Assembly: GCA_023393095.1 (NCBI GenBank)
Contig: JAEWMT010000109.1
Location: 1 to 55,175 of the forward strand
DNA length: 55,175 nt
DNA from: Bacillota bacterium
GTDB lineage: Bacteria; Bacillota; Clostridia; Lachnospirales; Lachnospiraceae
Direction of reading: 5' to 3'
The position numbers and the translations under genes were made by a program. How positions within the stretch are numbered: position 1 is the first letter of the stretch; each line of letters starts with the position of its first letter. Shown here piece by piece: positions 25,169 to 34,366 of the stretch. Under the pieces are notes generated by a model. The model searched no databases, was not told the DNA's origin, and worked only from the letters and a program-made list of their open reading frames with translations.

Positions 25169-26584
25169 ATGAAGAAAAGGATATTATCATTATTATTAGC
25201 TATTATGTTATGTTTTACAATGGTTCCGGTATTAGATGCTCAAGCCGCAGATCATGTAACGTCAACTTATAGTTTAAGTAACTGGGTTATAGATGATCTG
25301 ATTATAGGAGATAACTACGGTATCTATCCGATGGAATGGTATAATTCGGATATGACTGCCTCAATTTCCAAGAGTAAGTTAACAATTTTACTGGATTCAA
25401 TGAAGAATAAGATAGTAAAAACTAACTGTGTTACTCAGAACACCAAAATATCGTACAAATTAAAAAATAAGATGACCGTGAAGGAAGTATTGGATACCTA
25501 TAATAAAATGCTATCTTCCATGAAATTCTCTAAAAGCCTTGGATTAAAAGGTAAAACCTCCCTTGATAATATGAAAAAAATGGGTGTTTATACTGGCTCA
25601 AAAAAAGAACCTGCCTTATCGAAGCTTTGTTCCGTGGAAGCAGCATGCGTATACGGAACCAGAGTAATTACATATCTTTATAATAAATTGGGAGCTGCAA
25701 GCAAAGGTTTCTTCTGGGTTGCCAAATCAGGAAAAAACAAAGTATATATGTTAGGATCGATTCACCTTGCATCCACAGAAATATATCCCTTCAGTAAAAA
25801 AATCATCGATGCTTATAAAAGCTCAGATTCTTTGGTTGTGGAACTAGATGCAAATGATTATAATGGCGCATTACAACTGGTAAACATGGGCTTGTATAAC
25901 GATGGCACAACCTTAAAGGATCATATCTCCGGTGAGACCTTTAAGAAAGTTATTGATCTGGCAGAAAAGTATGGGTATAGCGAGAACATGATATCGAAAT
26001 TTAAACCTTGGTATATAAATATTTTATTTGCTTCACTTTCTTATACAAAATCAGGTGAAAGATCCGAAGCGGCTGAGGCGGCTAATCTAGGAATTGACAT
26101 GAACTTTATATCAAACGCGTATTATTACGGAAAGCCGATTAAGGAAGTCGAAGGATATGTTAAGCAGGCACAAGTATTAGATAGCTTTTCAGATGAACTT
26201 CAAAATGTTCTTCTGAATGAAACGGTGGATTCAGTCAACAAAGTTGTTAATGGTGATGATACAGCTTATGCGGATTATTTGGAGCAAGCATTGAAGCTTT
26301 GGCACGATGGGGATGTGGAAGGCTTTTTAAAATTTAATTCGGAACAGGAGGAATATTCCGATGATTATGATTATTCTTCACTGGACCAAGCACTGGCTGA
26401 TGAATATGAGAATAAATTGATGAACCAAAGGGATCTAGGCATGGCTGACTATATCGATAACTTATTAAAAGCTGACGGCAGCTTTACCTATTTTGTTGTT
26501 GTAGGAAGTGGTCACTTTATCAGCGATTATAGTGTCTTAGATATACTGAAATCCCGAGGATACGAGATTTCACAGATTAAATAA
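25169..26584 (+). CDS. Secreted TraB/GumN family protein
   Basis: A 471-residue exported protein. Residues 1-27 form a signal peptide ending in AQAA. An N-terminal domain of about 150 residues (NWVIDDLIIGDNYGIYP, loosely like an S-layer-type or helical domain) precedes the TraB/PrgY/GumN domain, which starts at FFWVAKSGKNKVYMLGSIHLAS near residue 189 and ends with VVGSGHFISDYSVLDIL. The paired GxxH motifs (GSIH and GSGH) are the proposed metal-binding residues of this erythromycin-esterase/TIKI-like fold, suggesting a metal-dependent peptidase outside the cell. The substrate is unknown. AAAGGGCGGAG precedes the ATG. Confidence 0.82.
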   Translation: MKKRILSLLLAIMLCFTMVPVLDAQAADHVTSTYSLSNWVIDDLIIGDNYGIYPMEWYNSDMTASISKSKLTILLDSMKNKIVKTNCVTQNTKISYKLKNKMTVKEVLDTYNKMLSSMKFSKSLGLKGKTSLDNMKKMGVYTGSKKEPALSKLCSVEAACVYGTRVITYLYNKLGAASKGFFWVAKSGKNKVYMLGSIHLASTEIYPFSKKIIDAYKSSDSLVVELDANDYNGALQLVNMGLYNDGTTLKDHISGETFKKVIDLAEKYGYSENMISKFKPWYINILFASLSYTKSGERSEAAEAANLGIDMNFISNAYYYGKPIKEVEGYVKQAQVLDSFSDELQNVLLNETVDSVNKVVNGDDTAYADYLEQALKLWHDGDVEGFLKFNSEQEEYSDDYDYSSLDQALADEYENKLMNQRDLGMADYIDNLLKADGSFTYFVVVGSGHFISDYSVLDILKSRGYEISQIK

Positions 26585-26743
26585 TACTTTGTGTTCACTT
26601 GACTCCTTTTCAATAATTAAGATTTATCAATGATAATTAGAGATATTTCTTGTGATTAAATTGAATCGGAATCCTCAGTAAACTCCAGGAATGTGTATTA
26701 TAATTAATAATAATATAGTACAATGGAAATATATTGAATATTA

Positions 26744-26772
26744 TTGTATATTTTACATAATTATGATAGAAT
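26744..26772 (+). promoter_or_regulatory. Promoter of the M16 peptidase gene
   Basis: TTGTAT (26744-26749), 17 bp and TAGAAT (26767-26772). The 26585-26924 gap otherwise shows only AT-rich sequence with no gene. Confidence 0.5.
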
Positions 26773-26924
26773 TATAAGAGAAATTCAATTAATTTTATAA
26801 AATAGTATATGGAACTGACGATATGGATAAATTACTATCAATATTCCATGAAAGCTTATAATCTTGATACGTTCATTATGGTTCTAAAGCATGAAATTTT
26901 ACGATATGAATAGGAGGAACCTAT

Positions 26925-28181
26925 ATGACAAATATCTCGACGTTATCCAATCAGATAACTGTCATAACGGAAGTTTTACCATATTTAAAAAGTGCATCTT
27001 TCGGCATCTGGGTGAAAGCAGGATCGGCAAATGAGGATGAAAGCAATAACGGAATCGCACATATCATTGAGCATATGCTGTTTAAAGGAACAAAAAACCG
27101 TAACGCAAAACAGATTGCAGATGAGATGTCGAAGATAGGTGGTAACATGAATGCATTTACTAGTAAGGAATGTACCTCCTATTATGCAACTACTCTCAGT
27201 GAACATTTGCCTATTACGATTGATATTCTTTCTGATATGTTTTTAAATTCATTAATTGATGAGAAGGCATTAAAAAAAGAAAAGGGTGTCATAGTAGAAG
27301 AAATTGATATGTATGATGATTCTCCGGAGGATCTGGTTCATGAAATGCTGCAGCAAAGGATATGGAAGGATCATCCGTTAGGATATCTGATTTCGGGAAC
27401 AAAAAAAATTGTACGCAGTATCACGAAGGATCAGATACTTGATTTTATAAATACTTATTATGTAGGTGAGAATATAATCATCTCAGTAGCAGGTCATTTT
27501 AACGAAAAAGAAGTACTGAAACTCCTAGAGGACAAATTTGGAGTAATGAAAGCGAGCAGCGATAAGAAAATAATAACTACAGGTAAACCGGAATATAACA
27601 GGGTAGTTTACAAAAAAAAGAAAGATATCGAGCAGCTGCATTTAAATATTGCATTTAATAGTATTTCCTATCTGTCTGAAGAGCGTTATATACTTTCCGT
27701 CTTCAACAATATTTTCGGAGGAAGCATCAATTCTAGATTATTCCAGAAAATTAGGGAGAACAGCGGTCTGACTTATTCGATATACTCCTATGGAAGTTCT
27801 TACAAGGAGACGGGGCTTTATCATATTTACGCTGCAATGAATCCGTCCCAGGTTACCAGTGTTGTAAAGAAGATTTTCTATATCATTAATGATATCAAGA
27901 AAAAAGGGGTAACTGCGGAAGAACTTTCGATGACGAAGGAGCAGATAAAGACAGAACTAATTTTAGGAAGTGAAAGTGCTAAGAGCAGAATGAGTTCCAA
28001 CGGTAAGTCTATGGTAAATAGGGGACGGATTCTTCCCCTAGAAGAGCTTATTACAGCAATTGATAAAGTAAACCTTACTCAGATTCAGGATTTTGCTAAT
28101 TATTATTTTGATCTGAATAATGTCTCATTATCATTGGTTGGAAACCTAAAGGATATTGATTTAAAAGCCTTAGCATTTTAG
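26925..28181 (+). CDS. M16 family zinc peptidase (YmxG/MlpA type)
   Basis: A 418-residue protein of the pitrilysin/processing-peptidase family. The inverted zinc motif HIIEH is at residues 46-50 and the third ligand is probably in GVIVEEIDMYDDSPED; the catalytic Glu49 is present. The C-terminal half shows the second M16 domain (GGSINSRLFQKIRENSGLTYSIYS). It has no signal peptide. A homologue commonly lies close to pnp in Firmicutes, as here. Substrates are unknown. AGGAGG precedes the ATG. Confidence 0.93.
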   Translation: MTNISTLSNQITVITEVLPYLKSASFGIWVKAGSANEDESNNGIAHIIEHMLFKGTKNRNAKQIADEMSKIGGNMNAFTSKECTSYYATTLSEHLPITIDILSDMFLNSLIDEKALKKEKGVIVEEIDMYDDSPEDLVHEMLQQRIWKDHPLGYLISGTKKIVRSITKDQILDFINTYYVGENIIISVAGHFNEKEVLKLLEDKFGVMKASSDKKIITTGKPEYNRVVYKKKKDIEQLHLNIAFNSISYLSEERYILSVFNNIFGGSINSRLFQKIRENSGLTYSIYSYGSSYKETGLYHIYAAMNPSQVTSVVKKIFYIINDIKKKGVTAEELSMTKEQIKTELILGSESAKSRMSSNGKSMVNRGRILPLEELITAIDKVNLTQIQDFANYYFDLNNVSLSLVGNLKDIDLKALAF

Positions 28182-28245
28182 ATGTGGTTTGTGCAAATAG
28201 TTAATTTGCAATTATCTAAAATAAAATAAAAACAGGGGGTATATT

Positions 28246-28926
28246 ATGAGGTATGAAATAGTTGGAGAACCAATGCCGGTTGTAACCTGTAATCTGAATG
28301 CAGGAGAAACAATGATCACAGAGAGTGGCTCAATGAGTTGGATGAGTCCGAACATGAAGATGGAGACATCAACCAATGGGGGTATTGGTAAAGCTTTAGG
28401 AAGAATGTTTTCGGGAGATTCTATATTCCAGAACCGATATACGGCAATGGGCGGTGATGGTATGATTGCTTTCGCATCCAGTTTCCCAGGCTCAATTCGT
28501 GCCCTTGAGATAGCTCTAGGCAATCATATGATTGTTCAAAAATCAGCCTTTCTAGCTTCCGAGGCTGGTGTGGAACTTTCGTTACATTTTCAGAAGAAAT
28601 TAGGCTCCGGACTTTTCGGAGGAGAAGGCTTTATTATGCAGAGATTATCCGGTCAAGGTATCGCATTTATTGAAATTGATGGATACGCCATGGAATATGA
28701 TCTTCAGCCTGGACAGAAGATGGTGATTGACACTGGTTATCTAGCAGCCATGACGGAAAGCTGTACAATGGAAATTCAGACGGTTCCCGGGGTAAAGAAT
28801 ATGTTCTTCGGCGGGGAAGGAATTTTCAATACGGTGGTTACCGGACCTGGTAAGATAATATTACAGACCATGCCGGTGAGTAACGTAGCAGCTACCTTAA
28901 GACCATTTTTCCCATCGGCTAAGTAG
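28246..28926 (+). CDS. TIGR00266/AIM24 family protein
   Basis: A 226-residue beta-rich protein. GESMSW-like ESGSMSWMSPNMKMETS, GSIRALEIA, and FIEIDGYAMEYDLQPGQKMVIDTGYLAAM are characteristic of the TIGR00266 (AIM24, DUF124) family, whose molecular role in bacteria is unknown. Its fold resembles a tryptophan RNA-binding attenuator-like beta barrel. It stands alone 64 bp after the M16 gene with GGGGG as ribosome binding site and could be transcribed with it. Confidence 0.88.
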   Translation: MRYEIVGEPMPVVTCNLNAGETMITESGSMSWMSPNMKMETSTNGGIGKALGRMFSGDSIFQNRYTAMGGDGMIAFASSFPGSIRALEIALGNHMIVQKSAFLASEAGVELSLHFQKKLGSGLFGGEGFIMQRLSGQGIAFIEIDGYAMEYDLQPGQKMVIDTGYLAAMTESCTMEIQTVPGVKNMFFGGEGIFNTVVTGPGKIILQTMPVSNVAATLRPFFPSAK

Positions 28927-29038
28927 TAGCAATAATAAATTCCAATTAGACGACTTAATTCCATTTTATCCAGGATTAAGCTAACAAACTGGAATGCAGT
29001 TATTCATTCAATGCTGAAGAATTTGAATGGAATTACGC

Positions 29039-29066
29039 TTGACAACGTATTTTAGGATGCTATAAT
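29039..29066 (+). promoter_or_regulatory. thrS promoter
   Basis: TTGACA (29039-29044), 16 bp and TATAAT (29061-29066), near-consensus, directly before the T-box leader. The 28927-29038 stretch shows nothing else. Confidence 0.85.
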
Positions 29067-29071
29067 GAACA

Positions 29072-29353
29072 TAGAACTTAGCAATCCATATAAGAATAAT
29101 GGATTGTCTTAGGAAAAACGTTGAAGAGACGAGTAATATGCCTAAGGATACAGAGAGAGATATGATTTGGTGGAAATATCTTATTACAAAAGCATATGAA
29201 AACTACCTCTGAGTGACCCCAATCCGGTCCGGTGATTCCGTTATCAATCAGAATGAAGAGGGTTTATTAACCAAAAAGGGTGGAACCGCGACGTAAGATA
29301 CGCTCGTCCCTTTCGAACTGCAGAAAAGCAGGTCGAAAGAGACGGGCTTTTTT
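29072..29353 (+). promoter_or_regulatory. T-box riboswitch controlling thrS
   Basis: The conserved T-box AGGGTGGAACCGCG is at 29277-29290, just before an intrinsic terminator (stem within 29302-29347 built on CGTC and CTTTCGA arms, then TTTTTT). Upstream, Stem I elements are visible (GGTGGAAATATC distal loop region near 29169). ACC at 29205-29207, shortly before the 3' side of Stem I, is the probable specifier codon for threonine, matching the downstream gene. Uncharged tRNA-Thr would stabilise the antiterminator and permit thrS expression. Confidence 0.93.
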
Positions 29354-29389
29354 GTTAGTAAATTTTTATATATAGAGAGGAGAAATTCA

Positions 29390-31354
29390 ATGATTATTAC
29401 ATTAAAAGACGGCTCTTCAAAAGAGTACGACAAATCTATGACTTTGTATGAAATTGCAAATGACATTAGCGAAGGTTTAGCCAGAATGGCTTGTGCAGGC
29501 GAATTAAACGGTAAGGTGGTCGATCTTCGAACGGTTGTTGATAAGGACTGTAGCTTAAATATATTAACCTTCAATGATGATTCAGGTAAGGCTGCATACC
29601 GCCACACTACCTCCCATGTACTTGCTCAGGCAGTAAAGCGATTATATCCGGATGCAAAGCTTGCCATAGGGCCATCCATTGATACTGGATTTTATTATGA
29701 TTTTGATATGCCTTCCCTAGACCGTGCAGCACTTGATGAGCTTGAGAAGGAAATGAAAAAGATCATTAAGGAGGGCGATGAGCTGGTACGCTTCACATTG
29801 CCCCGTGCAGAAGCAATTGAATTAATGGAGAAAAAGGGAGAACCCTATAAAGTTCAGTTAATTGAAGAACTTCCAGTGGATGCTGAGCTTTCCTTTTATC
29901 AGCAGGGGGATTTCGTTGATTTATGTGCCGGTCCTCATCTAATGAGTACCAAGGGTATTAAAGCAATTAAGCTGATTTCTTCTTCTGGTGCATACTGGAG
30001 AGGCTCAGAGAAGAATAAAATGCTGACCAGAGTCTATGGTACTGCCTACACAAAGAATGCAGATTTGGAGGCATTTTTGACTCATTTAGAAGATATTAAA
30101 AAACGTGACCACAATAAGTTAGGTCGTGAGATGGAATTATTTACAACCGTGGATGTCATCGGCCAAGGCTTGCCGCTATTAATGCCGAAGGGTGCGAAAA
30201 TGATTCAGACCTTACAAAGATGGATCGAAGATGAGGAAGAAAAACGAGGCTATGTAAGAACGAAAACACCTTTCATGGCTAAGAGTGATCTATATAAGAT
30301 CTCCGGTCATTGGGATCACTATAAGGAAGGCATGTTTGTTCTTGGAGATGAAAAAGTAGATAAGGAAGTATTTGCACTACGTCCGATGACTTGTCCATTC
30401 CAGTATTATGTATATAAGGCAAGCCAGAAATCCTACCGTGACCTGCCGTTACGTTATGGAGAAACTTCAACCCTGTTCCGTAATGAGGACTCTGGTGAAA
30501 TGCATGGATTAACACGAGTACGCCAGTTTACAATTACTGAGGGTCATTTGATTGTCAGACCGGACCAGATGGTAAAAGAATTCAAGGATTGTCTTGCTCT
30601 TGCAAAATATTGTCTGGAAACCTTAGGAGTGGAAGAGGATGTAACCTATCGTCTGTCCAAATGGGATCCAAACAATAAAGAGAAATATATCGGTACAGAA
30701 GAAGTTTGGGAAGAGACCCAGGAGAGTATCCGCAATATCTTAAAGGAACTTGATATTAAGTTTACGGAGGCAGAGGGTGAAGCAGCATTCTACGGACCGA
30801 AGGTTGATATCCAGGCCAAGAATGTATATGGAAAAGAAGATACCATGATAACAATTCAGTGGGATGCAATTCTTGCTGAACAGTTTGATATGTATTATGT
30901 GGATCAGAATGGAGATAAGGTACGTCCTTGCATTATCCATAGAACTAGTTTGGGATGCTATGAAAGAACTCTTGCTTGGTTAATCGAAAAATACGCCGGC
31001 TTATTCCCGACCTGGTTATGTCCAGAGCAGGTAAGAGTATTACCTATTTCTGAGAAGTATCATGATTATGCAAACAAGGTGAAGGAAGAGCTTCAAAAGA
31101 ACGGTGTTCTTGCAACTGTTGATGAAAGAGCAGAGAAAATTGGCTACAAGATCAGAGAAACAAGACTTGACCGTGTTCCTTATATGCTGGTTGTTGGTCA
31201 GAAGGAAGAGGAAGAAGGACTCGTATCGGTAAGAAGCCGTTATCTCGGTGATGAAGGCCAGAAAACATTATCCGTATTTATTGATGATATCTGTAAGGAA
31301 ATAAGAACAAAAGAAATCAAAAAGATTGAAGTAGTAGAGAAGAATGAGAAATAA
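29390..31354 (+). CDS. thrS: Threonyl-tRNA synthetase
   Basis: A 654-residue class II aminoacyl-tRNA synthetase. The TGS domain (residues 1-62, IITLKDGSSKEYD) is followed by the editing domain with HTTSHVLAQAVKRLYPDA and DLCAGPHL, then the catalytic core with motif 2 FRNEDSGEMHGLTRVRQF and motif 3 containing HRTSLGCYERTLAWLIEKY, and the anticodon-binding domain (VRVLPISEKYHDYA). It has the full normal length. Expression is controlled by the T-box leader. GAGAGGAG precedes the ATG. Confidence 0.98.
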   Translation: MIITLKDGSSKEYDKSMTLYEIANDISEGLARMACAGELNGKVVDLRTVVDKDCSLNILTFNDDSGKAAYRHTTSHVLAQAVKRLYPDAKLAIGPSIDTGFYYDFDMPSLDRAALDELEKEMKKIIKEGDELVRFTLPRAEAIELMEKKGEPYKVQLIEELPVDAELSFYQQGDFVDLCAGPHLMSTKGIKAIKLISSSGAYWRGSEKNKMLTRVYGTAYTKNADLEAFLTHLEDIKKRDHNKLGREMELFTTVDVIGQGLPLLMPKGAKMIQTLQRWIEDEEEKRGYVRTKTPFMAKSDLYKISGHWDHYKEGMFVLGDEKVDKEVFALRPMTCPFQYYVYKASQKSYRDLPLRYGETSTLFRNEDSGEMHGLTRVRQFTITEGHLIVRPDQMVKEFKDCLALAKYCLETLGVEEDVTYRLSKWDPNNKEKYIGTEEVWEETQESIRNILKELDIKFTEAEGEAAFYGPKVDIQAKNVYGKEDTMITIQWDAILAEQFDMYYVDQNGDKVRPCIIHRTSLGCYERTLAWLIEKYAGLFPTWLCPEQVRVLPISEKYHDYANKVKEELQKNGVLATVDERAEKIGYKIRETRLDRVPYMLVVGQKEEEEGLVSVRSRYLGDEGQKTLSVFIDDICKEIRTKEIKKIEVVEKNEK

Positions 31355-31392
31355 TCATAATAATATAAAATAACACTCCTAATATTATTTAG

Positions 31393-31451
31393 AAAAGGAT
31401 CTGGACATTTAGTAATTCTGATATTTCTAAATGTTACAAGATCCTTTTTTT
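31393..31451 (+). terminator. Intrinsic terminator after thrS
   Basis: AAAAGGATCT (31393-31402) and an inner CATTTAG pair with CTAAATG and AGATCC followed by TTTTTTT, giving a strong rho-independent terminator. Confidence 0.88.
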
Positions 31452-31545
31452 CTACAATTGTTTCCATGCTAGATTATATATGAGAAATTTGATATATGAT
31501 CTGGTTCCCTGATTTTCGGATTATAATAAATTTAAGGGAGAAAAG

Positions 31546-32355
31546 ATGAAATTAAAAGTTTTAGTTGATAATAATACATACATTGACCATTATTATTGTG
31601 GTGAACCGGCTGTTTCCTATTATATTGAAGATGAAGATATTAGATTATTACTAGATGTAGGATATTCTGATCTATTTATCAGGAATGCAGATGTATTGGG
31701 TGTTGATTTGGAGCATTTAAATGCAATTGTTATCTCTCACGGTCATGATGATCATACAAGAGGGTTAAAATATTATTTTGAATTATACAAAAGAAAAAAG
31801 ATTTCAATTATTGCGCACCCGGATGCATTCAATGAAAAAATAATGGGTAATTTAAAAATATGTTCTCCCTTTTTGCAGGAAGAATTAAAAGATAAATGTA
31901 ATCTGTTTCTTTCAAAAAAACCTCAAAAAATAAGTAAGCATTTATTTTTCTTAGGAGAAATACCTCAATTGAATCAATTTGAGATAAGACATCCGATCGG
32001 CAAACAAATTACAGATAATACTGAATCAGAAGATTTTGTAATGGATGATACCGCCCTTGCATACAAAAATGAAAATGGTATTTATATCATTACAGGGTGT
32101 TCTCATAGCGGAATATGCAATATTATTGAATATGCAAAACAAGTGTGTGAGGATAACAGAGTATTAGGTATAATTGGAGGATTCCATTTATTTAAGGTTG
32201 ATGAACAGGTTGACAAAACGATAGAATATCTGAAGCATAATGATATCAGCAATCTATACCCCTGCCATTGTACTTCTTTTGCTGTCAGGGCAGCAATCCA
32301 TAAATTTTTACCTGTCAAAGAAGTAGGAGTAGGGTTGGAATTAAACTGGAATTGA
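31546..32355 (+). CDS. Metallo-beta-lactamase-fold hydrolase
   Basis: A 269-residue cytoplasmic protein. The metal motif HGHDDH (H65, H67, D69, H70) is complete; GCSHSGICNIIEYAKQ and YPCHCTSFAVRAAI supply the later ligands. The pattern matches the subfamily that includes the archaeal dihydropterin-ribofuranosylaminobenzene synthase-like proteins (COG1237), whose bacterial function is not established. The start has GGGAGAAAAG upstream. It is flanked by a terminator and stands alone. Confidence 0.85.
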   Translation: MKLKVLVDNNTYIDHYYCGEPAVSYYIEDEDIRLLLDVGYSDLFIRNADVLGVDLEHLNAIVISHGHDDHTRGLKYYFELYKRKKISIIAHPDAFNEKIMGNLKICSPFLQEELKDKCNLFLSKKPQKISKHLFFLGEIPQLNQFEIRHPIGKQITDNTESEDFVMDDTALAYKNENGIYIITGCSHSGICNIIEYAKQVCEDNRVLGIIGGFHLFKVDEQVDKTIEYLKHNDISNLYPCHCTSFAVRAAIHKFLPVKEVGVGLELNWN

Positions 32356-32524
32356 AATAATAGCGCAATGGCGAAAGATTGGTATCTAAACAAAATATGC
32401 AATAAAATATAAGATGAGCCACGGATAAAATATTACTATAATTAACCTTTACCGGGTTTTAATTATTTTTCAATCAACGATTAAGATTGTCTTATTCTGG
32501 TTTGGATAAGGAATGGATTTAAAC

Positions 32525-32553
32525 GTATGTTAAAATTGAAAGTCGGTATACTA
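32525..32553 (+). promoter_or_regulatory. Possible sigma-G-like promoter of the small protein gene
   Basis: GTATG (32525-32529), 17 bp and TATACTA (32547-32553) approach the forespore sigma-G consensus (GHATR, CATNNTA). No good sigma-A promoter is seen. The match is imperfect and therefore tentative. Confidence 0.3.
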
Positions 32554-32602
32554 ATATAGAAATTGATATATTAGGCCGTAGAAGCGGCAGATGGAGGTTA
32601 AT

Positions 32603-32746
32603 ATGGGAAATAAAATGAAAAGTACAAAGAATCATAAAAAAGAAGACGGAACCTTTCACTCAAAGCATATTAAGCATGATCCGCAGTCAGAAAGTGCAAG
32701 AGCAGTTTTTGGATTAAAGGATAATAATACACAGAACAGTAGATAG
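32603..32746 (+). CDS. 47-residue small protein
   Basis: An open frame of 47 codons from ATG 32603 preceded by GGAGG at 5 nt. The product, MGNKMKSTKNHKKEDGTFHS plus KHIKHDPQSESARAVFG and an Asn-rich end, is basic and looks like the clostridial CPC_1213-type small protein family, to which I assign it from memory of its ExxARxxFG-like end. It is followed by a strong stem-loop, so it is a monocistronic unit. Function is unknown. Confidence 0.7.
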   Translation: MGNKMKSTKNHKKEDGTFHSKHIKHDPQSESARAVFGLKDNNTQNSR

Positions 32747-32750
32747 AAAT

Positions 32751-32805
32751 GAAACGAATGCGTCAGTTATTAAAATTAGTTAATAATAACCGGACGCATT
32801 GTTTC
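32751..32805 (+). terminator. Strong stem-loop after the small protein gene
   Basis: GAAAC-G-AATGCGTC (32751-32764) pairs with GACGCATT-GTTTC (32793-32805); an inner AT-rich stem (TTATTA/TAATAA) extends it. It probably terminates transcription although the T run is short. Confidence 0.65.
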
Positions 32806-32964
32806 ACATGTAGATGTTCCAAAGTCCGTGTAAACTCAAAAACTGATATCGTATTTTAATAGTTAATTATGGGCAAGGCCATTTATCATGTATGGAAACT
32901 ACCTACAGTATCCTCTTTAAAATCATCGGTTTGAAATGGTTTATTTCCATATACATAGTTCTTA

Positions 32965-33531
32965 TTAATGCTCTTGAAAAACATTTTCAATAAATCGCTC
33001 ATAATTTTCTCTTTGAGTATGTGTATTATTTGGAAATATATCATTTGAAGTTAAGATATGGTTTAAATTTCTGGCATCCAAAGATTTCATGTAATTGTAA
33101 TTATCGTTTTCATACATATTTCTAAGAGCTTTTCCTGTTTCTAATAAGAATTTGTAATGCTTTCCATAGGAAAATCCTCGAATTTTTGAATTCTCAGAAT
33201 AATGGTGAGAAAAGAATATAGATTTGGCCAACCATCCGCTTTTTGCTCTTCCTGCTTTGGTTGTGTTTGTTAGAATAAAATTTATCAAGTCAGTAAATTC
33301 CGTGAATCTTCCTTCATAAAGCTTTATTCCAACAATAGGATACCATAATCCTTTGATTTTACCACCATTAGTTCCGGATGATCTATAAAAAGCTAAAGTT
33401 ACTCTTTCTGTACCATAGATATATTTTATCTTAACATCGATTAGGCCAATCATTCTAAAAGGTTTTACAGAATATAAATTTACCATGAAGCTTTCAGGGT
33501 AAATTTTTAATAACTCAACTTTACTTGACAT
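32965..33531 (-). CDS. Protein of unknown function linked to kinase and Ser-rich protein
   Basis: A 188-residue, basic, mostly soluble protein with no signal peptide and no motif I recognise. Visible stretches are KIKYIYGTERVTLAFYRSSG (beta-rich), GGKIKGLWYPIVGI, and a C-terminal helical part rich in Asn and Tyr. AAGGAG precedes the ATG at 33531. It is the third gene of the minus-strand unit after the Ser-rich protein and the kinase, 95 bp downstream of the kinase, and is convergent with the small protein gene. Its position suggests it takes part in the same process, perhaps as a second coat component or kinase partner. Confidence 0.7.
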   Translation of the reverse strand: MSSKVELLKIYPESFMVNLYSVKPFRMIGLIDVKIKYIYGTERVTLAFYRSSGTNGGKIKGLWYPIVGIKLYEGRFTEFTDLINFILTNTTKAGRAKSGWLAKSIFFSHHYSENSKIRGFSYGKHYKFLLETGKALRNMYENDNYNYMKSLDARNLNHILTSNDIFPNNTHTQRENYERFIENVFQEH

Positions 33532-33626
33532 AATAAAAATCTCCTTACTGCAATTTGTTTTTCGGTTAAGAAATAAACCATGTGATTTTATAGATTGGTA
33601 TTAAATCACATGGTTTATTAGGATGG

Positions 33627-34340
33627 CTAATTCATATTTTTTATCTTTTCTAACTGCATTTTTATTTCTTCAATACTATGATAACGACCCTCAATCCCCA
33701 TAAGTTTTTTTAAAAACTTTTTTTCTTCATAACTAATATCAAGTTCTCTATACCAAGGTCTTGCCATCATGTTGGTACCTTTATAAGCTGAGTAATATAA
33801 ATAGATTAAAAAATCACCAATATACCAATAATCAGACTGTTTTACATATCTGTCAATATCTATGAATCTGGCCAAACCAAAATCAATTAATGCCAGCTCT
33901 TTGTTTGGTCTAAGAATTACATTCGGGGGTCTGATATCTCGGTGAACTATATTATGACTATGCAATTTTTCCGCGATATCCAGAAGCTGGCTCCCAACCA
34001 CGTAAATTTTATCTTTGTTAAATTGATACCTATTGTTTTTCAACAAATCGTAAAACACGTAACCTTCTATATATTCTAATATATAGCCTTCTCTATATTC
34101 ATCCTTAAATTTTGAAATAAATTTAGGGAATTTTGTATCATTTAAACGTTTTAAAATCTGTTCCTCATAAAACAATTTATGTCTGCTCTGTTCAAGCATT
34201 TCTCTTTTTAATTGTTTTATCACACATTTTTCGTGCTTATCATTAATACCTAAATATGCAATTCCAAATCGCCCTTCACCAATCATTTTCACTACAGAAT
34301 AGCCATTTACTTTTTCGTTACCTTTAAAATACCTATCCAT
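33627..34340 (-). CDS. Small eukaryotic-type Ser/Thr protein kinase
   Basis: A 237-residue single-domain kinase without membrane segment or sensor. The glycine loop IGEGRFGIAYLG is at 20-31, the ATP-binding Lys is K42, the alpha-C Glu is near 59, the catalytic loop HRDIRPPN spans 133-140 (Asp135, Asn140), and DFGLAR is at 153-158; DYWYIG (170-175) replaces the usual DVWSLG. All catalytic residues are present; Arg instead of Lys in HRDxK is unusual for Ser/Thr kinases. The C-lobe is short. The gene begins 26 bp after the Ser-rich protein gene and lacks a strong ribosome binding site, so it is probably coupled to it, making that protein the obvious substrate. Confidence 0.88.
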   Translation of the reverse strand: MDRYFKGNEKVNGYSVVKMIGEGRFGIAYLGINDKHEKCVIKQLKREMLEQSRHKLFYEEQILKRLNDTKFPKFISKFKDEYREGYILEYIEGYVFYDLLKNNRYQFNKDKIYVVGSQLLDIAEKLHSHNIVHRDIRPPNVILRPNKELALIDFGLARFIDIDRYVKQSDYWYIGDFLIYLYYSAYKGTNMMARPWYRELDISYEEKKFLKKLMGIEGRYHSIEEIKMQLEKIKNMN

Positions 34341-34366
34341 ATTAATGTTAACTCAACCGCAAATTA

